DNA of 51,499 nucleotides from JAVBLY01 sp031553035. Lineage in GTDB: Bacteria > Bacillota > Clostridia > Peptostreptococcales > Anaerovoracaceae. Made by a program: the position numbers and the translations under genes. This document shows positions 30,124 to 38,148 of the stretch, piece after piece. A model generated the notes under the pieces. That model had not been told where the DNA came from and searched no databases. It saw nothing but the letters and a program-made list of their open reading frames with translations. Each line of letters begins with the position of its first letter. Within the stretch, counting starts at the first letter, position 1. The stretch is from assembly GCA_031553035.1 (NCBI GenBank), contig JAVBLY010000007.1:1-51499 (forward strand). The letters are read 5' to 3'.

Positions 30124-30152
30124 TTTACATTACACTGCTGTGTATATATAAT
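30124..30152 (+). promoter_or_regulatory. murB promoter
   Basis: TTTACA (30124-30129), 17-base spacer, perfect TATAAT (30147-30152). Starts near 30159, about 50 bases before the murB ATG, and probably drives the whole murB-to-whiA block. Confidence 0.65.
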
Positions 30153-30209
30153 TAATGTAAGCAAAACGGAAACTGTACTCAATATTGAAACTTGATCAGG
30201 AAGTAGTGG

Positions 30210-31214
30210 ATGAATAAAGATAAGGTATATAAAGACTTAAAAAAACTTCTCAAGACGGAGGAGCCGGTGGAAGTAATTTCATACAGTGAATCGGGAGAAG
30301 AAGAAACTGGCATATGCATAATTGAAAGCAAAGTGATAAAAAATGCTCCTATGAAAGAATATACATCTTTCAAAGTAGGTGGACATGCTGATATTCTGGT
30401 GGATCCGGGACACAAAGATCGCCTTGTAAAGACCATAATTTATCTGGAAAATGAAAATATTCCGTATATTATTATGGGCAACGGCTCCAATATGGTATTC
30501 AGGGATGGGGGATACAGAGGTGTTGTTATTCTGACCTACTCAAATGTTGATGGTTCAAATATGGGTGATGTTGATGTACATGATAGCAATGTGACTGCAG
30601 GTGCGGGTATCCTTCTTTCAACTCTTGCAAAACTTATGGCAGAAGACGGACTTTCAGGATTGGAACCAATATCAGGTGTACCCGGGACTCTGGGCGGCGC
30701 AGTATTTATGAATGCCGGTGCGTACGGAGGGGAAATCAAGGATATCATTAAGTCAGTGAGGGCATATGATCCGGCATCGAACACTGTAGAAACTATAAAA
30801 AAGACAGATATGGATCTTGGTTACAGGCATAGCATTTTTCATGAAAATGGTAAAATAATACTGGACGTTACCCTTGAACTTACTCATGAAAACCCTCAAA
30901 AGATCACCGCCACTATGAGGGAGCTTACAAAAAAAAGAAATGCTAAGCAACCAGTGAATCTGCCCAGCGCCGGAAGCTTTTTCAAAAGGCCTGAAGGGTT
31001 TTTTGCGGGAAAGTTAATACAGGACTCAGGGCTCAAGGGACTGCAGCGAGGAGGAGCGCAAATAAGCGAACTTCATTCAGGGTTCATGGTAAACGCAGGA
31101 GATGCAACAGCGCAGGATATCGAAGACCTTATGAGTGTCGTACAAGCTGTCGTATTTGACAAATTCGGAGTCATGATGGAACCTGAAGTAAGAATAATAG
31201 GGGAATATTTATGA
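30210..31214 (+). CDS. murB: UDP-N-acetylenolpyruvoylglucosamine reductase
   Basis: A 334-residue FAD enzyme that makes UDP-MurNAc for peptidoglycan. FAD-binding motifs SFKVGGHADILV and MGNGSNMVF, GVPGTLGGAVFMNAGAYGGE, the catalytic Ser in SAGSFFKRPEGFFAGKLI and Glu in MEPEVRIIGE are all present; it is the type II form typical of Firmicutes. It has an N-terminal extension of about 45 residues before the FAD domain. AGGAAG lies seven bases before the ATG. It overlaps the next gene by four bases. Confidence 0.95.
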   Translation: MNKDKVYKDLKKLLKTEEPVEVISYSESGEEETGICIIESKVIKNAPMKEYTSFKVGGHADILVDPGHKDRLVKTIIYLENENIPYIIMGNGSNMVFRDGGYRGVVILTYSNVDGSNMGDVDVHDSNVTAGAGILLSTLAKLMAEDGLSGLEPISGVPGTLGGAVFMNAGAYGGEIKDIIKSVRAYDPASNTVETIKKTDMDLGYRHSIFHENGKIILDVTLELTHENPQKITATMRELTKKRNAKQPVNLPSAGSFFKRPEGFFAGKLIQDSGLKGLQRGGAQISELHSGFMVNAGDATAQDIEDLMSVVQAVVFDKFGVMMEPEVRIIGEYL

Positions 31215-31981
31215 AATTCATAGTAGATAAAAAAACATATAACATTGACAGTGATTTGCATACACATACTGTTTATTCCAGAAAACATGCCTTCGGAAGC
31301 ATCGAGGACAATGTTCTTTTTGCAAGAGAAAAAGGACTTAAGACTCTGGGCATCACAGACCATGGACCGGGACACGTTTTCTACGGCATAAAAAGATCAG
31401 ATCTGCCTAAGATGCGAGATGAAATAAAACGGCTAAATGAAAAATATAATGACATAGAGGTCCTTCTTGGCGTGGAAGCCAATATTGTTAACAAAAACGG
31501 GCTTTTGGATGTGCGGCCTGAAGAGTTCACCGAGTACGACTATGTCATAGCCGGTTATCATTATGGTGTTATCGGCAGGAATGGTCCGGGATCGATTCTT
31601 AATCATGGGTACAATATTTTCGACATAAAGACAAAAAGAGATAATCTGAAGCTTATGAAAAGGAATACTGAGTTTGTTACCGCTGCCTTAAGAAGAAATG
31701 ACTTAAAAATACTTACCCACCCTGGGGACAAGGCTCCGGTGGACATGCTTGAGATAGCTGTCGTATGCCAGGAAACGGATACTCTTGTTGAGATAAATAC
31801 ATGGCACAGCTCAATTAAACCAGAGGACCTTCGGACAATGTCTCTGACTGACTGCAAATTTATCCTTAGCAGTGATGCTCACAGCCCTGATCGCATAGGA
31901 GATGTTGTAAGTGGTATCAGGCTGGCACTTGAGTCAGGTCTGGATCTAACAAGAATAGTTAATCTTTCAGTGGAAGAATAA
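31211..31981 (+). CDS. PHP-domain metal-dependent phosphoesterase
   Basis: A 256-residue PHP-family hydrolase, probably a phosphatase. Metal ligands are visible in order: SDLHTHTVYS (residues 15-24), GITDHGPGH, GVEANIVNKNG, LTHPGDKAP and SSDAHSPDRIGDV. It resembles YcdX/histidinol-phosphatase-like proteins often found in this cluster. ATGA overlap with murB shows cotranslation; rapZ follows 13 bases later. The substrate is not known. Confidence 0.9.
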   Translation: MKFIVDKKTYNIDSDLHTHTVYSRKHAFGSIEDNVLFAREKGLKTLGITDHGPGHVFYGIKRSDLPKMRDEIKRLNEKYNDIEVLLGVEANIVNKNGLLDVRPEEFTEYDYVIAGYHYGVIGRNGPGSILNHGYNIFDIKTKRDNLKLMKRNTEFVTAALRRNDLKILTHPGDKAPVDMLEIAVVCQETDTLVEINTWHSSIKPEDLRTMSLTDCKFILSSDAHSPDRIGDVVSGIRLALESGLDLTRIVNLSVEE

Positions 31982-31994
31982 AGGGGATCATTTT

Positions 31995-32843
31995 ATGGAA
32001 ATCGTAATAGTAACTGGCCTTTCGGGAGCAGGAAAAAGTAATGCTATAGACTGCTTTGAGGATATGGGATATTACTGTACCGATAATCTGCCTCCATCAC
32101 TCATAAAGGATTTTATCAATCTTCTTTTTCAAAGTAAAAGTAAGATTAAAAAGACAGTTTTTGTGGTAGATATAAGAGGCGGTGAGTTCTTTGACGATCT
32201 TTACGGGACTCTCAGGTCATTTGATGAGAAGGATATAAGATATAAGATACTTTTCCTGGATTCGGACACGGATACCCTGATACGAAGATTCAACGAAACC
32301 AGAAGAAGCCATCCTCTTGCCGACGGCAGCTCAAATGCCGAGGCTATCGAACTTGAACGGCAGATATTGAGTCCACTTAAAAAAGAAGCTGATTATGTGA
32401 TCGATACATCAGACCTTAAGCCTGTGGAACTGGCACAGGAGATAAGGGAAATATTCATCGATAATGAAGAAAAGAAGGAAATACATATCATCGTCCAGTC
32501 TTTTGGTTTCAAATATGGTCTCCCGAGGGAGATGGATACGGTATTTGATGTAAGATTCATTCCAAATCCTTTCTATATAGCCGAACTTAAAAACAAAACA
32601 GGAGACGATAAAGAAGTCCAGGATTACGTCATGAGCTCAGATGATGCAAAATACTTTAAGGATCGTGTGGTCGAAGGAATAACGAAGCTGATACCGGCAT
32701 ATCAAAGAGAAGGAAAATACAAGCACACCATAGCGTTTGGATGCACAGGAGGACAACATCGCTCAGTGACCATGGCAAATATAGTTTACGAAGAGCTTAA
32801 AGCTCTGGGCGTTAATGTCAAATTAAAACACAGGGATCTGTAA
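31995..32843 (+). CDS. rapZ: RapZ/YvcJ nucleotide-binding adapter
   Basis: A 282-residue P-loop protein. Walker A is GLSGAGKS (residues 8-15); the conserved RFNETRRSHPL, QSFGFKYGLPREMD and the C-terminal GCTGGQHRSVTMAN are present. In E. coli RapZ guides sRNA decay that controls GlmS; in Firmicutes (YvcJ) it links to competence and cell-wall metabolism. It overlaps the yvcK start by one base. The order rapZ-yvcK-whiA is highly conserved in Firmicutes. Confidence 0.95.
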   Translation: MEIVIVTGLSGAGKSNAIDCFEDMGYYCTDNLPPSLIKDFINLLFQSKSKIKKTVFVVDIRGGEFFDDLYGTLRSFDEKDIRYKILFLDSDTDTLIRRFNETRRSHPLADGSSNAEAIELERQILSPLKKEADYVIDTSDLKPVELAQEIREIFIDNEEKKEIHIIVQSFGFKYGLPREMDTVFDVRFIPNPFYIAELKNKTGDDKEVQDYVMSSDDAKYFKDRVVEGITKLIPAYQREGKYKHTIAFGCTGGQHRSVTMANIVYEELKALGVNVKLKHRDL

Positions 32844-33808
32844 TGACAAAACTTACAATAATAGGTGGAGGGACAGGTCTGTCCGTACTTCTTCGCGGTA
32901 TAAAAAACAAGTTCGACGACATTTCAGCTGTGGTTTCTGTTGCCGATGACGGAGGCAATTCAGGCAAACTCAGAGAAGATCTTGGTATGTTGCCGCCCGG
33001 CGACATAAGAAGCTGTCTAGTCGCTCTGGCCGATGAGGAAGTTGGTATGGAAGAGCTTTTCAACTACAGATTCAAGGACGGCAGGATCAAAGGGCAGAAT
33101 ATAGGCAACCTGCTTATTGCGGCATTTAATGAAATCCATGGTGATTTCGAGAAGGCTATTTCCAGTATCGGCAGTATTCTGAATGTGAAGGGGAAGGTTT
33201 TTCCCGTAACGACTGAGGATGTTATCCTCTGCGCCGAGCTTGAAAACGGCAATGTTGTTGTTGGTGAATCTAACATACCTGTTGTTGCGGCAAGAGAAGG
33301 ATCTCCAATCGAAAAGATCTTTCTTCATCCTGATAAGGCAAAAGTATCTGACAAAGCTGCCGAAGCAGTCAGAACTGCCGATGTACTGGTCCTGGGACCT
33401 GGCAGTCTTTATACCAGCATAATGGTCAATTTTCTTGCCAAAGGTCTGGTGGGCGCAATAAATGAATCACAGGCTCGAAAGATCTACATAGGAAATGTCA
33501 TGACTCAACCGGGGGAGACAGATGGATTTTCTCTTAAAAAACATGTAGAAATTTTAATCGATGTAATAGGCAAAGATAATATTGATTTTGTCATAGCTAA
33601 CAATAAAAAACTTGATGAAAAAGATGTTGAACATTACAGCGAAGATAAATCGGAACAGATTCTGCCCGACGATGATGACAGGGAGTACTTGACAGCAAAT
33701 GACATCACTTTGATAGAAAACAATTTTATCGAGACAAAACAGGGATATATCAGGCACGATGCTGACAGAATAGGCGATATAATCAGGATACTTCTGGAAG
33801 ATTACTAG
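32843..33808 (+). CDS. yvcK: YvcK/GlmR gluconeogenesis and cell-wall regulator
   Basis: A 321-residue protein of the CofD-like superfamily. IGGGTGLSVLLRGIK (residues 7-21), VADDGGNSGKLREDLG and LPPGDIRSCLVAL mark the family; it binds UDP-GlcNAc and stimulates GlmS in Bacillus and relatives, steering carbon toward the cell wall. Length is normal. Start overlaps the rapZ stop (TAATG). whiA follows eight bases later. Confidence 0.95.
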   Translation: MTKLTIIGGGTGLSVLLRGIKNKFDDISAVVSVADDGGNSGKLREDLGMLPPGDIRSCLVALADEEVGMEELFNYRFKDGRIKGQNIGNLLIAAFNEIHGDFEKAISSIGSILNVKGKVFPVTTEDVILCAELENGNVVVGESNIPVVAAREGSPIEKIFLHPDKAKVSDKAAEAVRTADVLVLGPGSLYTSIMVNFLAKGLVGAINESQARKIYIGNVMTQPGETDGFSLKKHVEILIDVIGKDNIDFVIANNKKLDEKDVEHYSEDKSEQILPDDDDREYLTANDITLIENNFIETKQGYIRHDADRIGDIIRILLEDY

Positions 33809-33816
33809 GTGGCTAT

Positions 33817-34758
33817 ATGTCTTTTTCACTTGATGTAAAAAACGAAATATCAAGGGAACTCCCCAAGAAAAAATGCTGCGAACTTGCGGAAATCGCCGGT
33901 TTTATGCGTATTGCAGGCTCTATCAAGCTTTCAGGTAAAGGACGGATAGGGCTTTCCATGTCCACTGAGAATCCTGCCATCGCAAGGCATATCAAAACTC
34001 TGTTTACAAAATACTATGGTATCAGCATCGATCTCATGGTAGGTGAGGGTGGTTTTAACAGGAACAGACATGTTTACGAACTTATAGTCACTCCTGAAAA
34101 CAACGGGGAACAGATACTTAGAGAAGCAGGCATCCTCACTGTAAAGGAAGGATCTAACAATATCTCCGAGGGTATCGATGAAAGCATCGTCAAGTCAAAG
34201 TGCTGCAAGAAGAGATATCTCAAAGGCCTTTTTCTTGGAGGCGGTACCATAAGTGATCCCAATAAGGGATATCATTTTGAAGTTTCAACAGACAGTCAGA
34301 TTCTGGCATCAGATATGAAGAAGCTTATAAACAGTTTTGTTGATATTCATGCCAAAATAAGCAAAAGAAAAGAATCCTATGTTGTTTATCTGAAGGATTC
34401 GGAGCAGATCAAGGATATACTGAATATTATAGGAGCTCATTCTCAGCTTTTTGAGTATGAAAATATAAGGATCTACAAGGAAGTAAGAAATAAAACAAAC
34501 AGGATAAACAATTGTGAATTTGCCAATATGGATAAGACTCTGAATGCGGCGAATAAACAGATAGAATCAATAAACAAAATAAAAACGACAATCGGCATCG
34601 ATGCACTGCCTGATAATCTCATAGATATGGCTCTGGTCAGGCTGGAAAATCCGGAAGCATCCTTATCCGAACTTGGTGATATGCTGGATCCACCCATTAA
34701 AAAAGCCGGTGTTCATCACCGGCTGAAGAAGATCGAAGAGATCAGCCAAAATCTTTAG
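33817..34758 (+). CDS. whiA: DNA-binding protein WhiA
   Basis: A 313-residue protein with an N-terminal LAGLIDADG-like fold (IAGFMRIAGSIKLSGKG; the second repeat near KRYLKGLFLGGGTISDP) that has lost nuclease function in this family, and a C-terminal HTH (LSELGDMLDPPIKKAGVHHR). It controls cell division and chromosome segregation in Gram-positives. Its last 60 bases encode KKAGVHHRL over a hairpin that acts as terminator for convergent aroE, and the two genes overlap by 17 bases. Confidence 0.95.
   Translation: MSFSLDVKNEISRELPKKKCCELAEIAGFMRIAGSIKLSGKGRIGLSMSTENPAIARHIKTLFTKYYGISIDLMVGEGGFNRNRHVYELIVTPENNGEQILREAGILTVKEGSNNISEGIDESIVKSKCCKKRYLKGLFLGGGTISDPNKGYHFEVSTDSQILASDMKKLINSFVDIHAKISKRKESYVVYLKDSEQIKDILNIIGAHSQLFEYENIRIYKEVRNKTNRINNCEFANMDKTLNAANKQIESINKIKTTIGIDALPDNLIDMALVRLENPEASLSELGDMLDPPIKKAGVHHRLKKIEEISQNL
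34699..34724 (-). terminator. aroE terminator embedded in whiA
   Basis: On the minus strand AGCCGGTG and CACCGGCT form a perfect 8-bp stem (loop ATGAA) followed by TTTTTTAA. It lies 18 bases after the aroE stop, completely inside the whiA reading frame. In the plus direction no T-run follows, so whiA mRNA is not terminated. Confidence 0.85.
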
Positions 34759-35488
34759 CCCAGATTCTGTGAGCCTCGAGGGCTTGCTGAACCAGCATGT
34801 GGTAGCCGCCAATTATCGTGGAACCTTCTCGTTCATATTGCTCCATTAGTTTTGTTTTTTTAGGATTATATATAAGGTCAATATATACAGGTGTTTGGAT
34901 ATGCTTGTAATTGATGGGAGTTTCGTTCATATTCGGAAATGTGCCTACAGGAGTGCAGTTTATCAATATGTCGCAGTTTGTGGGGTTTTCGGTTATAAAC
35001 TCATATGATGTGCTGTAAACATTGTGGAATTCCTCCTTGGATCTGGTAACTATTGTAAGATCATATGTCTTTGAGTCCATAAGTGCCTTGGTCACGGTCT
35101 TTGCCGTTCCGCCGGCTCCAAGAATGATTATATCCTTTTCGGCGACAGGAATATTGTTATGGTTTATTAATGACAAAAATCCAGTGTAGTCAGTATTGTA
35201 ACCATATGATTTTCCGTCTTTGAAAGAAACTGTGTTGATCGCTCCTATATACTCAGCTTTCTCATCTATATAATCGACAAATTCCATAGCTTTTGTTTTA
35301 TATGGAATGGTGATGTTGACGCCATGGTAATTGGAATTTTTCAGTTCTTCAATCTTTGCTTTTAAACCAGATTCGTCAACATCGAATATTTTATAATCAC
35401 CTGCAATGCCGTTTCTCTTCATAATCTCTTTATGGATATGTGGAGAATGGCTGTATATTAGATTTTTTCCAATAATACCTAGTTCCAT
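34742..35488 (-). CDS. aroE: Shikimate dehydrogenase
   Basis: A 248-residue NADPH enzyme of the shikimate pathway. The substrate motifs YSHSPHIHKEIM and NITIPYKTKAMEF (catalytic Lys) and the NADP loop ILGAGGTAKTV are present, as is GGYHMLVQQA at the end. It is about 20-30 residues shorter than typical AroE. It is convergent with whiA (17-base overlap). No other aromatic-pathway gene lies in the window. The ribosome site AGAGAG is modest. Confidence 0.92.
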   Translation of the reverse strand: MELGIIGKNLIYSHSPHIHKEIMKRNGIAGDYKIFDVDESGLKAKIEELKNSNYHGVNITIPYKTKAMEFVDYIDEKAEYIGAINTVSFKDGKSYGYNTDYTGFLSLINHNNIPVAEKDIIILGAGGTAKTVTKALMDSKTYDLTIVTRSKEEFHNVYSTSYEFITENPTNCDILINCTPVGTFPNMNETPINYKHIQTPVYIDLIYNPKKTKLMEQYEREGSTIIGGYHMLVQQALEAHRIWAKDFG

Positions 35489-35584
35489 ATTTTCTCTCTC
35501 TTGCTATACCAGATAATCAATGAGCTTTTCGTGCTCTACGGTGTTTTAATGATAATTATACTATATAAACCAAAATTATTAAAG

Positions 35585-35613
35585 TTGTACCGATTTAGTA
35601 CCTGATATATAAT
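35585..35613 (+). promoter_or_regulatory. Promoter of the DUF975 gene
   Basis: TTGTAC (35585-35590), 17-base spacer, perfect TATAAT (35608-35613), about 37 bases before the likely start at 35657. Confidence 0.6.
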
Positions 35614-35656
35614 ATGGGTACGAGTAGATTGAAAACGTGAAATGAGGAGAATATTA

Positions 35657-36580
35657 ATGGATTACCAGGGATTTAAAGTTATTGAGCCGGTAAGTTTTTT
35701 CAGAGGTGTTGCAAGAGAGGCACTTAAAGGCAGATGGGGCCTGGCATGGGGAGCCGGTTTTTTATATATGATACTTATGCAGCTGCCTATAACAATATTT
35801 GATTCACTCTTTGGCACAAAGATGGATACAGCTGCACTGGCAGGTATGATTGGTGCCGGCGCGGATGCCGCTTATCTCGAAGAGATATACGGTGACAGCC
35901 TTTCAGTTGCAGCGACAAGCCCGATAAGCGGCATATATTCGTTTCTGACTGCAGGTGCATTTTCCCTTGGTATAGCTATATTCGTCATACATATATTGAG
36001 AAGGGCAGAGGCAGGTCCGTCCATGATATTTTCAGGATTCAGCAATTATTTAAAATCTTTGGGAGTAATGGTACTGATCGGTCTTATCAGCATGGCTGTG
36101 GTATTGGTGTTCATGATACCGGTTGCTTTCATGCTGCTGAGCGGTAGCTTGTCAGTCATGGGGCTTTCCATGCTGCTGATGCTTGTAATGTTTGCTGCGC
36201 TTATAGTCGTATATCTCATATACGCATTGGTATACTTTATCCTTGCAGATAATCCGGGGATGGGTGTTGTGAGCTGCCTCAGAATGAGCAGGCACATGAT
36301 GAAGGGGAACAAAGGCAAACTTTTCCTCCTTTATCTGTCATTTATCGGATGGGCTCTTTTATATTTTCTTTATGTAATGATAATTGGAGGGGTCTTGATC
36401 ATGGTTCCCTCTAATCTGTTAACTGATATTGTTTCGGCTCTTCTAGTAGCATTGGGGGCAGGCGTACTGACGGTTTATGTACTCACTGCAGAAGCTGCTT
36501 TTTATGAAAAGGTGTCAGGAATATCGTCGGGAATGTTCAATTTAAGCGAAAATATCCCAACTGAAATTCCGGAAAAGTGA
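35657..36580 (+). CDS. DUF975-family membrane protein
   Basis: A 307-residue membrane protein with about six hydrophobic segments. The start resembles DUF975 proteins (REALKGRWGLAWGAGFLYMI), with a central pair of helices and a CLRMSRHMMKGNKGKLFLLY cytoplasmic segment typical of the family. The ATG at 35657 follows GAGGAG; an ATG at 35642 in frame lies upstream of that site. Function unknown. It ends one base before the convergent acidic-protein gene. Confidence 0.8.
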   Translation: MDYQGFKVIEPVSFFRGVAREALKGRWGLAWGAGFLYMILMQLPITIFDSLFGTKMDTAALAGMIGAGADAAYLEEIYGDSLSVAATSPISGIYSFLTAGAFSLGIAIFVIHILRRAEAGPSMIFSGFSNYLKSLGVMVLIGLISMAVVLVFMIPVAFMLLSGSLSVMGLSMLLMLVMFAALIVVYLIYALVYFILADNPGMGVVSCLRMSRHMMKGNKGKLFLLYLSFIGWALLYFLYVMIIGGVLIMVPSNLLTDIVSALLVALGAGVLTVYVLTAEAAFYEKVSGISSGMFNLSENIPTEIPEK

Positions 36581-37144
36581 TCAGTCGTCGTCAACATCAT
36601 CATATGATTCTTCAGGATCTATGTCGTCTCCCGAAAGGGAGGCGATATTTACTATATATTCATCCATAGGATAGTCCAGACAATCTGTGAAGTCATAGCG
36701 ATATTCTTCATCATTGAGGTTCTCAAGTCTGTATAGAGTGAGTGCCTGACTTATGGTACATTCTATCTCGTTGTCATCGGAGATCAGCACACAGTGGACT
36801 TCACTGTCAAATGTATACCAGTTCCTGAATTTGTAGAACTCCTCGGTATAAAGAGTACTGTTGTCAGTGTCCGCATTGGCGGCAAGACTTGTAAGAGTCT
36901 GACCGATGGTGGAAAGCAGAGTATAGAATTCAACAGCATCATCGGGGATATATTTTAAAATATCTTCAAAATATCCTTCGGTCAATTCTGTAAGAACATC
37001 ATTGTCAACTTCATCAAATAACTGACTGATCACATCAACAGGGATGTCTTCCTCAGTTTCAACCAGTTCAGCATAGTGTTCGAAAAAAGAAAAGTCCGAA
37101 ACATTTTCAATTTCAAGTATCTGCAATAAGTCTTCAAGTTCCAT
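36581..37144 (-). CDS. Hypothetical highly acidic protein
   Basis: A 187-residue protein dominated by Asp and Glu, ending GDDIDPEESYDDVDDD. No signal peptide or membrane segment. GGAGGG lies seven bases before the ATG. It is probably cotranscribed downstream of murI. I recognise no family; a calcium-, protein- or nucleic-acid-mimicking role is possible but not supported beyond composition. Confidence 0.7.
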   Translation of the reverse strand: MELEDLLQILEIENVSDFSFFEHYAELVETEEDIPVDVISQLFDEVDNDVLTELTEGYFEDILKYIPDDAVEFYTLLSTIGQTLTSLAANADTDNSTLYTEEFYKFRNWYTFDSEVHCVLISDDNEIECTISQALTLYRLENLNDEEYRYDFTDCLDYPMDEYIVNIASLSGDDIDPEESYDDVDDD

Positions 37145-37222
37145 TTTTATGCCCTCCGTACCTTGGTGGCGAGGCTTGATGCCTCATGCCAATCTTCCTA
37201 ATTATTATATACTCGCTAAAAA

Positions 37223-38038
37223 TTATATTTCCTCTAAATCAAAGTTCTTAAATGCAACTTTAAAGTCTGTATTTTCAAATATCCTGTTTATCATGTTCAC
37301 AAAGTTCTCAGAAAGGTCGCTGGCGTAAAAAACGTGATCACCCAAGGCCTCTTCTGCATAAAGGTCGTTTCTCTCCAGAGTATCGTTGATGCTCGTAAAC
37401 ATCTCCTTTGAAGGGTCGATGATCCTGAGGTCAGGATATATTTTTTCGATGTTTTTTTGTATAAGGGGATAGTGGGTACAGCCCAGGACCAGGGTGTCGA
37501 TCTCGTTATATTCGATGAAGTGATCCAGATAGTATTTGATGGATAGATCCATTATCTTATTCTCGATTATGCTTTCTTCTATCAGTGGAACGAAGGTGGG
37601 ACATGGGATCTCGTAAAGATCTATTTTCTGATTATATGAAAGAATTTTATTTTTGTAGGCATCGCTTTTGATGGTGACCTTAGTGCCGATAATGCCGACC
37701 TTGTTTTCTTTGCCGCAAGTCTTTGCCACGGTGTGAGATGCAGGACTTATAATTCCCAGTATAGGGGTTTCCGGGTGTTTTTCTCTAAGATCGTCAAGGC
37801 AGGTGGCACTTATGGTGTTGCATGCGATAACGATCATTTTTACATCGTTTTTTACCAGAAAGTCTGATATCTCAAATGCAAAGTTTTTTATGGTGGAGAC
37901 AGCTTTGGAACCGTAAGGTGTCCTGGCCGTATCACCGAAATATATTATCCGTTCCTTAGGCAGTGCCTCCATGAGGTGGGGGGTACATGTGAGTCCTCCC
38001 AGCCCGGAATCGAAAAAACCTATAGGGCGATTATCCAT
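37223..38038 (-). CDS. murI: Glutamate racemase
   Basis: A 271-residue enzyme making D-glutamate for peptidoglycan. The two catalytic cysteines lie in VIACNTISAT and VLGCTHYPLI, and IGFFDSGLGGLT with the conserved Asp is at the N-terminus. The ribosome site GAAAGGA is about 11 bases upstream. Divergent from pepF across a 110-bp AT-rich region with TATAAT-like boxes. Confidence 0.95.
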   Translation of the reverse strand: MDNRPIGFFDSGLGGLTCTPHLMEALPKERIIYFGDTARTPYGSKAVSTIKNFAFEISDFLVKNDVKMIVIACNTISATCLDDLREKHPETPILGIISPASHTVAKTCGKENKVGIIGTKVTIKSDAYKNKILSYNQKIDLYEIPCPTFVPLIEESIIENKIMDLSIKYYLDHFIEYNEIDTLVLGCTHYPLIQKNIEKIYPDLRIIDPSKEMFTSINDTLERNDLYAEEALGDHVFYASDLSENFVNMINRIFENTDFKVAFKNFDLEEI

Positions 38039-38148
38039 GGTTATAATAATCCTTTCACTGATTAACTATGCTATAATTAATATAATACACTAAACAGAAG
38101 TATTCAACTATTACAATGAAAAATCAGTAATCTCGAAAGGACCTTATA

